Source of the DNA: PWXP01 sp964487655
GTDB lineage: Bacteria; Planctomycetota; Planctomycetia; Pirellulales; Thermoguttaceae
NCBI GenBank assembly: GCA_964487655.1
Contig: CAZASB010000079.1
Span: 1-16,199 of the forward strand
Direction of reading: 5' to 3'
DNA: 16,199 nucleotides
The stretch's first letter is position 1; each line of letters starts with the position of its first letter. Position numbers and translations under genes: made by a program. Under the pieces are notes generated by a model. That model was not told the origin of the DNA, did no database searches, and saw only the letters and a program-made list of their open reading frames with translations. Positions 7,539 through 13,772 of the stretch are shown here, in pieces.

Positions 7539-7740
7539 AGGTGTCCGGTGCTTTTATCCTTGGCAATTTTCAATATTTCGCTATTCTGCTCAAAAGGAAA
7601 GGCCGAAACGGGTAACGCTGGACGGATACATTAATCACGTTTTCGGGCCAACGGGCATTACGTGATCGTGTTGCGAAAGCTTCAGCCAACCGTCAAGTCC
7701 CGAGTCCACCCTAGAAAACGTACCGGACACCTTTATTTCC
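7532..7740 (+). repeat. RAYT-derived short repeat, copy 2 (209 bp, uninterrupted)
   Basis: The inverted ends are AAAGGTGTCCGGTGC at 7537-7551 and GTACCGGACACCTTT at 7720-7734. It contains TCAAAAGG once, the site occupied by the MITE in copy 1, and the same transposase N-terminal remnant. A 4-base deletion (TTCTCAATCGG in copy 1, TTTTCGG here) breaks its frame. It lies exactly between the converging DUF4838 and mgtE genes: it supplies the stop codon of the first and ends 7 bases from the stop of the second. Its long-range inverted ends may serve as a two-way terminator. Confidence 0.8.
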
Positions 7741-7747
7741 GGGTCCG

Positions 7748-9100
7748 TCAAGTCGGCGGCCCAACGACGGTCACGGCGACATGCATGTAGATGATGATTC
7801 CAAACACGTCGATGATGCCGGCCACGAACGGGTTGCTCATCATGGCCGGATCGAGTCCCAGGCGGCTGAACAGCAGTGGCAGTAGAGAGCCGAGCAGCGT
7901 ACCGACCATCACAACACATACCAGGGTGATGGGAATCACGGTCGCGGCCAGCCAGGTTGGCGCGACCGGCAGCGCGCAGAAGAAGCCCACGAAACCTAGC
8001 GTACCGCCAAGGAGCCCTCCCATTGCCAGTTCCCGCCACATCACGCGCCACCAGTCTCCTAGTTGAATATCACCCCGAGAAAGGGCCGTAATCACCAGCG
8101 TGGCCGACTGGTTCCCCGAATTGCCGCCCGTCGAGATGACCAGCGGGATGAACAACACGAGCCACGTGATGTGCTGGGTAATGGTCTCATAGCGGTCCAA
8201 GGCAATGGCGGTCAGCAGGGCGCCGAAGAACAGAATGGCAAGCCAAATGCCACGCTTCCACGTGAGCGTTCGAAGCGACGTCTCCAGGTAGCCTTCCCTC
8301 AACGGCGCCACGGCCCCACTCATGTGAGCGTCTTCCGTGGCCTCTTCTCGCATGACGTCGATCACGTCGTCGTGCGTAATGATGCCCAACATGCGATGCT
8401 CTTCATCGACGACGGGGATGGCCAGCAGGTCGTACCGGGCCACCTTTTCCGCAACTTCCTCCTGGTCGTCCAGCACATTCACGCTGACCAAGTCGCGCTC
8501 CATCAATTCCCCGACCGTGGCGCCCGGGGCGCCCATGACCACCTCGCGAAACGAAATGAGCCCCCGCAAATGGTCTTCGTTGTCGACGACGTACAAGTAG
8601 TAGATGGTCTCCAAGTCTTCGGCTTGCTCGCGCAGCACCGATTTGACCTGCTCAATCGGCAAGTCCTCGCTGAGTCGCGCGAAAGCCGTGGTCATGATGG
8701 CCCCGGCGGTGCCCTCGGGATACTGTCGAAGCCGCAGAATATCGCGGCGCTCTTCGATATCGATGAGCGGCATGATTTCTTCGACGATCCACGGTTCGAC
8801 TTCCTCGATCAAGTCAACGCGGTCATCCGGGGGCAACTCGCCGATGAACTGCGCGATTTCCGCCCGGTCTTCATGTTCGAGAATGTCAACCTGCTGTTCG
8901 TCCGTCAGAAACCCGAATATCTGGACGCGCAGCGGCAGTTCCGCGTGACGAAGCACGGCCCAGGCCTCGCGCCCGGCGAGTCCTTCCATGAACTCGGCAG
9001 TGCGGGCGGGATGCAGCGCCGTGCAGAACTCCCCGAGAGAGGCCACGTCATTCTCGGCCAGCATTTCCCGCAGTTCGGGGAGGTAGAGGGTATTGGTCAT
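7748..9100 (-). CDS. mgtE: magnesium transporter MgtE
   Basis: A 450-residue MgtE-type Mg2+ channel of the inner membrane, close to the family's usual length. Residues about 1-120 form the acidic, helical N domain (for example ELPPDDRVDLIEEVEP). About 130-250 form the paired CBS domains, with GTAGAIMTT and VARYDLLAIPVVDEEHRMLGI. From about 280 there are five membrane segments. The conserved pore region PLVISTGGNSGNQSATLV is present, as is the last helix with an aspartate in AGIIDVFG, the position equivalent to the pore-lining Asp of characterised MgtE. In the family, Mg2+ binding to the N/CBS domains closes the gate. The start at 9100 has no strong Shine-Dalgarno. The CbiA/CobB-like gene ends 15 bases upstream, so co-transcription and coupled translation are likely. 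Its stop lies 7 bases from the RAYT-derived repeat. Confidence 0.93.
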   Translation of the reverse strand: MTNTLYLPELREMLAENDVASLGEFCTALHPARTAEFMEGLAGREAWAVLRHAELPLRVQIFGFLTDEQQVDILEHEDRAEIAQFIGELPPDDRVDLIEEVEPWIVEEIMPLIDIEERRDILRLRQYPEGTAGAIMTTAFARLSEDLPIEQVKSVLREQAEDLETIYYLYVVDNEDHLRGLISFREVVMGAPGATVGELMERDLVSVNVLDDQEEVAEKVARYDLLAIPVVDEEHRMLGIITHDDVIDVMREEATEDAHMSGAVAPLREGYLETSLRTLTWKRGIWLAILFFGALLTAIALDRYETITQHITWLVLFIPLVISTGGNSGNQSATLVITALSRGDIQLGDWWRVMWRELAMGGLLGGTLGFVGFFCALPVAPTWLAATVIPITLVCVVMVGTLLGSLLPLLFSRLGLDPAMMSNPFVAGIIDVFGIIIYMHVAVTVVGPPT

Positions 9101-9115
9101 GGATGCTTGAGCCGA

Positions 9116-10450
9116 CTAGGGGACTTGCCAAGGGTCGGCCGTGTCCGACGCGGTTTCGGCGTAATGGAAAAACTTCGACAGCAAATGCGGCTGGGCCGCG
9201 AAATCCAATTGCACCCGACTACCGATCGCCCGGCAGCACTTCACCAGAGAATCCGCAGGGACCGAGTCGCTTGCGCAACAGATGAGCTTTCCCGCCGGTT
9301 CGAGTTGCAGGCGGCGGTCCAAGTAACCACGAACTGTCGTGCCGGCCGACCCCAACCAGCATGGTTCGGTAAGCGAGAACTCGACCGGACGCGGCGCATC
9401 GCATCGCTCAAGGAGCCGCGCCGTCGCCGGCAGGATTCCGACCATGCGATGCATGCCCGTGGCCGTCTCGATATGCTGGCACAAGTATGCGGTGCCGCCC
9501 CCCTCCGCGTAGATGCGCCCCCCTTTCCGAATGTGGTTTCTTATGGCCAATCTCATACATTCGTTGGCCGACAATTGGAACGCGTATCGTTCGGGGTGGC
9601 CGCATCCCAGGTAGACGACGTCGGCCTCCGGGAGCGTTCCGTCCCGGAGCGGTGAGAAGTCGACAATCGTCGCTCCGCGTTGTTCCAGGAGGTCGAGCGT
9701 ATCCGGAAAGTAGCAGTTCAGGGCATCGTCGTAGGCCAAGGCAATGACGATCTTCGCTTGCGGTGACTCCTTACTGAAAAGGTGCGGATGTTCCCACGTT
9801 ATGGGACGCCGGCTGGCAATCTCGACCACGCGTTCCGGCTCGCCCGTCCGCAGGAAATGGTCGCCCAGCGTGTGACACAATTCTTGGGAGGGGCGACCTC
9901 CCGGAGTCAGTTGCTCCAGAGCGTTACGCAATACGGGGCCCAGCTCCAGCGAGCCGAGCACCGGAACCTCCCACTGCGTTTCGATCTGGATCATTCTGCG
10001 GGCCAATTGGGTGCCGCTTTCCACGCGATCGATTAAGACGCCGTCGATCTGTCCCGGCGGGGCGGGCAATTCCACCCCTAGCCGCGAGGCATCGAGTACG
10101 GCCAACCGCGGCAGATCGAGCCACTGGCAAACCGTCTCCAGACCGCCCCCCACAACGCCTGGCGACTCATGACCAAACTCCCCTTCGATGACGGCCAAAT
10201 CACATGCGCCGGCACCACGAATGAACAATTCGCGGCACAGTTCGGGGGTCATCAGCCAAGCGTCGAGATGTCGCGGAGTCGCTCCCGCAATCGCGGCCGT
10301 CTCGCGATGTCTCGAAAAGTAAGCCGGGGCAAAGAACGGCTGAATGCTGAGCCCCTGGCGCCGCAACGCGTCGATCAGGGCCCAAAGCATGGGGCGATAC
10401 GACCCGCCGGGCTCAACCGCTCCAACCGCAACCCGGGGCAAAGGCAGCAT
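9116..10450 (-). CDS. CbiA/CobB-like amidotransferase homologue lacking catalytic residues
   Basis: A 444-residue protein with the length and landmarks of cobyrinate a,c-diamide synthase. These are a DAWLM motif (63-67), DLAVIEG (84-90), the second domain starting KIVIALAYDDALNCYFPDTL (233-252), DFSPLRDGTLPEADVVYLGCGHPE (264-287) and the nucleophile region RIYAEGGGTAYL (312-323). Key residues are missing. The N-terminal ATP loop reads VEPGGSYRPM without the Gly-Lys-Ser/Thr. The glutaminase cysteine of the usual AECGG is Gly317. The C-terminal HLHF reads QLDF (414-417), so the triad histidine is also gone. It is therefore unlikely to make cobyrinate diamide; a binding or regulatory role is possible. 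The ATG at 10450 has GGAG seven bases before it. A longer frame to 10690 reads through a MITE and is rejected. It probably forms an operon with mgtE. Confidence 0.8.
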   Translation of the reverse strand: MLPLPRVAVGAVEPGGSYRPMLWALIDALRRQGLSIQPFFAPAYFSRHRETAAIAGATPRHLDAWLMTPELCRELFIRGAGACDLAVIEGEFGHESPGVVGGGLETVCQWLDLPRLAVLDASRLGVELPAPPGQIDGVLIDRVESGTQLARRMIQIETQWEVPVLGSLELGPVLRNALEQLTPGGRPSQELCHTLGDHFLRTGEPERVVEIASRRPITWEHPHLFSKESPQAKIVIALAYDDALNCYFPDTLDLLEQRGATIVDFSPLRDGTLPEADVVYLGCGHPERYAFQLSANECMRLAIRNHIRKGGRIYAEGGGTAYLCQHIETATGMHRMVGILPATARLLERCDAPRPVEFSLTEPCWLGSAGTTVRGYLDRRLQLEPAGKLICCASDSVPADSLVKCCRAIGSRVQLDFAAQPHLLSKFFHYAETASDTADPWQVP

Positions 10451-10489
10451 GTTCACACTCCGATCAGTTCGAGTTGTGTTCGATGCCGC

Positions 10490-10633
10490 GTAACCGTTCA
10501 CAGGGGGACTGTCCCAATTTTCGCGGCACAAAGGGCGTTCTTTCCCAATGATCCACCGTTTCCGCCGCGAAAATGGGACTGTCCCCTTCGCATTTAGCGG
10601 CGAAACTGCCTGCGCCGCTCCGTGAACGGTTAC
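10490..10633 (-). mobile_element. IS66-like MITE, copy 2 (144 bp)
   Basis: It has the same ends GTAACCGTTCAC and GTGAACGGTTAC, in reverse orientation to copy 1. It is flanked by an exact 8-bp duplication, GATGCCGC at 10482-10489 and 10634-10641. The internal GGGACTGTCCC occurs twice as direct copies, at 10505-10515 and 10575-10585. It lies in the divergent region, ending 39 bases upstream of the CbiA/CobB-like start codon. Confidence 0.92.
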
Positions 10634-10727
10634 GATGCCGCCAACAACGGCAACCATCGGTATTGTTCGTGACGCCTGCCTTCTCGTCAAGGGGAATTCC
10701 AGTTATCTCGGCACTGCGCCGGGGTGC

Positions 10728-10757
10728 TTGCAAACCGGCCATGGTCGGTGGTACGCT
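10728..10757 (+). promoter_or_regulatory. candidate promoter with palindromic spacer for the TPR gene
   Basis: TTGCAA at 10728-10733 and TACGCT at 10752-10757 are 18 bases apart, a weak sigma70-like pair. The spacer contains ACCGGCCATGGTCGGT (10734-10749), a 16-base palindrome with 7 of 8 pairs matching, centred on CCATGG. A repressor bound there would block the promoter. The pair and the palindrome are visible, but their function is inferred. Confidence 0.3.
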
Positions 10758-10807
10758 AAGGGCTTGCCGTAGTCGCTTTCGACGAACTTTCGGGGAAGGA
10801 GGTCCAG

Positions 10808-12472
10808 ATGATCGGGCCATGCAATGGCGAATTACCCATCAAGAAGGGTAGCCCTCTGTGGTTGCGTGAGTGGCTGGCGACGTGGTGTGCTGTGGGCGCT
10901 CGGCTGTTTCTGGGGGCTTGCCTTGTTGGAGCGGTGGCCCAGGCGGCATTCGCCCAGCGGCTCCCGTCGCGAGACGGCGGAGAACCGGGCCCCGATGTTC
11001 AGGCATACAACGAGGGGGTTCGGCTCGTGGAAGAAGGCGACTTTGCCCGAGCCATTGCGAGTTTCTCCAAGGCGATTGAGCGGAACCCAACCTTTGCCCA
11101 CGCCTATTCCGACCGCGGATTGGCCCAGGCCATGCTCGGACGGATTGATGCCGCCGTGGCCGATACCACCAAGGCCATCGAACTTAGCCCACGCGAGCCC
11201 GAGTTCCTGCTCGACCGAGGATTCGCCTATCAGCAACAGGGGGAGTTGAACAAGGCCCTGGCCGATTACGATCGAGCCCTGGGGTTGAAGCCAAACTCGG
11301 CCGAGGCGTATCGGGAACGGGGTTTTGTCTACATCCTGCTGGGCGACCCGCAACGCGCGGTTGCCGATCTCACCGCAGCGCTACGACTTGCCCCCCGCGA
11401 CTCGGGGGCATACACGGCTCGTGGGATCGCCTGGTCGCGACTCGGGATGTGGGACCATTCCATTGCCGACCACACCCGCGCCTTGGCCCTGGACCCCGAC
11501 GACCCCGATGCCCTGGCCGACCGGGGCTACGCCTATACCATGACGGGCGCGGTCAAGAAGGCGCTGGCCGACCTTGAGCAGGCAGTCAAACTGGCCCCGG
11601 ACGATCCGGCGGCCCGGTTCAGCCTCGGATTCGCCCTATTCCACGACGGCCGGCTTGAAGAAGCGATTGCCGCCTACGACGGGGCCCTGAAGCTCGACCC
11701 CGAGTACGCCGAAGTCTACCGCGAACGCGCATTCGCGCATTCCGTTGCCGGCCAGAAGGAGAAATGCGAGGCCGATTTCGCCAAGGCGCGCGAGCTGGCG
11801 CCGAAGGATCCAAGCGTGCCCTTGCGACACGGGCAGGCGATGCTTCGCGCCGACGATACGGCCAAGGCCATTGCCCAACTAGATCAGGCCATCGAGATGA
11901 CGCCCGAGCATGTCGAGGCACACTTCCATCGTGCCATTGCCAGGGCGATCGCGGGCAATATGTCGAAAGCCATGGATGACTATCGTCAAACGGTGCTATT
12001 GAGTCCCCAGTCTCCAAAACGCTACCAACAATGGCTTGAACTGGCAAGCAACAAGGAAGCGTCGGATTGGGTTGACAAGCTTGAAGCGGCGCTCGAGGAG
12101 TCGCGAGACAAGGCCAAGGCCCTGTTTGCCGAAGGTGTTGAACTCCACAAGAACAATCAATTACCCGAAGCGATTGCGAAGTACGATGAATCGCTGGAAT
12201 TGTATCCTCGCTATGCCGAGGTGTACTACAACCGCGGGTTGGCGCATCGCCGGCAGGATAAGCCCGAGCTGGCTCTGCGCGACTACGCGCAGGCGATTCG
12301 ACTGGATCCGGAGTTCGCCGCCGCGTACTCCAACCGCGGATATACCTACTATAAAATGGGCGACCTCAACCGGGCAATGGCCGATTTCCAGCGAGTGCTC
12401 GAAATCGATCCCGAAAACGAAGACGCCAAACGAAGCGTGGAAATTATCCGAAAACTGTTCGGTATGAACTGA
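10808..12472 (+). CDS. exported tetratricopeptide repeat protein, 13 TPRs
   Basis: A 554-residue protein. A long N-terminal stretch ends in a hydrophobic segment (ARLFLGACLVGAVAQAAFAQ, about residues 31-50), probably a signal peptide or anchor cleaved after AFAQ. Ten consecutive 34-residue TPR units follow, from about AYNEGVRLVEEGDFARAIASF to AIARAIAGNMSKAMDDYRQ. A linker of about 45 residues (YQQWLELASNKEASDWVDKL) separates them from three more units that end at the C-terminus. The units show the usual Trp/Leu-Gly-Tyr-Ala-Pro pattern, often ending LDP or LAP. TPR arrays bind partner proteins, and nothing here identifies the partner. The ATG at 10808 has AAGGAGG five bases before it, a near-ideal site. 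The mutarotase gene follows after 12 bases and is probably co-transcribed. Confidence 0.9.
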   Translation: MIGPCNGELPIKKGSPLWLREWLATWCAVGARLFLGACLVGAVAQAAFAQRLPSRDGGEPGPDVQAYNEGVRLVEEGDFARAIASFSKAIERNPTFAHAYSDRGLAQAMLGRIDAAVADTTKAIELSPREPEFLLDRGFAYQQQGELNKALADYDRALGLKPNSAEAYRERGFVYILLGDPQRAVADLTAALRLAPRDSGAYTARGIAWSRLGMWDHSIADHTRALALDPDDPDALADRGYAYTMTGAVKKALADLEQAVKLAPDDPAARFSLGFALFHDGRLEEAIAAYDGALKLDPEYAEVYRERAFAHSVAGQKEKCEADFAKARELAPKDPSVPLRHGQAMLRADDTAKAIAQLDQAIEMTPEHVEAHFHRAIARAIAGNMSKAMDDYRQTVLLSPQSPKRYQQWLELASNKEASDWVDKLEAALEESRDKAKALFAEGVELHKNNQLPEAIAKYDESLELYPRYAEVYYNRGLAHRRQDKPELALRDYAQAIRLDPEFAAAYSNRGYTYYKMGDLNRAMADFQRVLEIDPENEDAKRSVEIIRKLFGMN

Positions 12473-12484
12473 AGGAGTTTGACC

Positions 12485-13699
12485 ATGACCCGTCGACCAG
12501 GACTCCGGGGTTGCGCGACGCTCGTTCTTGGCATGGTTCTGATTTCCGGCTGCCAGCCGGTTGCGGACGTCCCAAACGGCGACGCGCCGGCCGAAGTCGA
12601 AACGCCGGAAGTCCCGCTCCATGTCCGCGCCATACCACCAGGGAGTGAAACGAAAATGGGAATTGACAAGCGAGTCATCGGGAAGATGGCGGACGGCCGA
12701 GAAGTGGAGCAGTACGTGCTGACCAACGCCAACGGCATTCGCGTGACCATCATGACGTACGGCGCGACCATCACCAGCGTTGAAGTGCCGGACCGCGACG
12801 GCAAGTCCGAGAACGTAACGCTGTACCTCGATTCCTTCGAGAAATACCTCGCCGAGAATCCTTACTTCGGCAGCGCGGTTGGCCGATACGCCAACCGAAT
12901 CGCCAAGGGCCGCTTTTCCCTAGATGGAGCCGAGTACACCCTGAAAACGAATAACGGGCCGAATCACCTCCATGGCGGACCGACCGGCTTCGCCAAGCAA
13001 CTATGGCATGCAGCGCCGGTCGAAGCCGACGATTCCGTGGCCGTGGCCTTCACCTATACAAGCGAAGATGGCGAAGAGGGCTATCCTGGCAAGCTCGACG
13101 CTACCGTCCTGTACAAGCTTACCGGCAAAAACGAACTCGTGATGGACTATACGGCCACGACCGACAAGCCCACCGTGATCAACCTGACCAATCACGCCTA
13201 CTGGAATCTGGCCGGGGCCGGATCCGGCACGATGCTGGACCAGCTCCTGACCATCAACGCGGACCGATTCCTCCCGGTCGACGATACGCTCATCCCACTG
13301 GACGAGCCCGAAGAAGTCGATGGAACTCCCATGGACTTCCGGCAGGCCAAGGCCGTCGGCTCTCGCATCGAGCAGGTGGAAGGCGGCTACGACCATTGCT
13401 ACATACTCAACCAGCCTTCGGTTGGAGAAATGACGCTGGCCGCCCGCATGGTGGACCCGGGCAGCGGACGCGTCATGGAAGTCCACACCACGCAACCGGC
13501 AATCCAACTCTACACGGCAAACTTTCTGGACGGTTCCTTGAGCGGAGACGGCAAGACCTACGGAAAACATGCCGCATTATGCCTGGAAACGCAGCACTAC
13601 CCAGACTCGCCGAACCGTTCCGAGTATCCCTCCACCGTGCTCCGGCCGGGCGAGACCTATCGCCAAACCACCATGCACAAGTTCCTGCTGGCCGAGTAG
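12485..13699 (+). CDS. aldose 1-epimerase (galactose mutarotase), lipoprotein
   Basis: A 404-residue protein. It starts with a lipoprotein signal whose lipobox LISGC places the acylated cysteine at Cys23, so it is likely membrane-tethered outside the cytoplasm. A flexible Pro/Glu-rich linker runs to about residue 60. The rest is a full aldose 1-epimerase, which interconverts alpha and beta anomers of galactose or glucose. Family residues are visible: NRIAKG with Arg138, NHLHGG, catalytic His237 in NLTNHAYWNL, Asp303 in GGYDHCY, and the catalytic Glu368 in CLETQHYPDSPN. ATG at 12485 is preferred over TTG at 12479 because AAGGAG lies eight bases upstream. It follows the TPR gene after 12 bases and converges on the sulfatase. 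It may act on sugars released outside the cell. Confidence 0.92.
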   Translation: MTRRPGLRGCATLVLGMVLISGCQPVADVPNGDAPAEVETPEVPLHVRAIPPGSETKMGIDKRVIGKMADGREVEQYVLTNANGIRVTIMTYGATITSVEVPDRDGKSENVTLYLDSFEKYLAENPYFGSAVGRYANRIAKGRFSLDGAEYTLKTNNGPNHLHGGPTGFAKQLWHAAPVEADDSVAVAFTYTSEDGEEGYPGKLDATVLYKLTGKNELVMDYTATTDKPTVINLTNHAYWNLAGAGSGTMLDQLLTINADRFLPVDDTLIPLDEPEEVDGTPMDFRQAKAVGSRIEQVEGGYDHCYILNQPSVGEMTLAARMVDPGSGRVMEVHTTQPAIQLYTANFLDGSLSGDGKTYGKHAALCLETQHYPDSPNRSEYPSTVLRPGETYRQTTMHKFLLAE

Positions 13700-13740
13700 G
13701 CAACCGCTTCCCATTGGGCCGAATTCGCCATCTTCATGCT

Positions 13741-13771
13741 CCACGGGAAATGCTCCGACGCACTCCCGTGG
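13741..13771. terminator. hairpin between converging genes, possible two-way terminator
   Basis: CCACGGGA at 13741-13748 pairs perfectly with TCCCGTGG at 13764-13771 around a 15-base loop. It sits in the 73-base gap between the ends of the mutarotase and sulfatase genes, where a terminator is expected. There is no T-tract on either side, so intrinsic termination is not assured. Confidence 0.4.
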
Positions 13772-13772
13772 G

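Larger units (their letters stand above)
10451..10807. other. divergent intergenic region carrying a MITE
   Basis: These 357 bases separate the CbiA/CobB-like gene from the TPR gene. The MITE takes 144 of them. The rest holds a candidate promoter for the TPR gene (separate entry) and no gene of its own. Frames crossing the MITE are considered spurious. Confidence 0.65.

Noticed and set aside
5098..7740. Paired repeats as a composite transposon around the DUF4838 gene
   Set aside because: No transposase is present, each repeat has its own inverted ends, and no duplication flanking the whole segment was seen.
8063..9655. 530-codon plus-strand open frame
   Set aside because: It is antisense to mgtE and the CbiA/CobB-like gene, both of which have clear family motifs. 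Its translation is arginine-rich with no recognisable domain, as expected for a shadow of GC-rich coding sequence.
10451..10690. N-terminal extension of the CbiA/CobB-like gene
   Set aside because: It is encoded largely by the MITE, and the ATG at 10450 has its own Shine-Dalgarno site.
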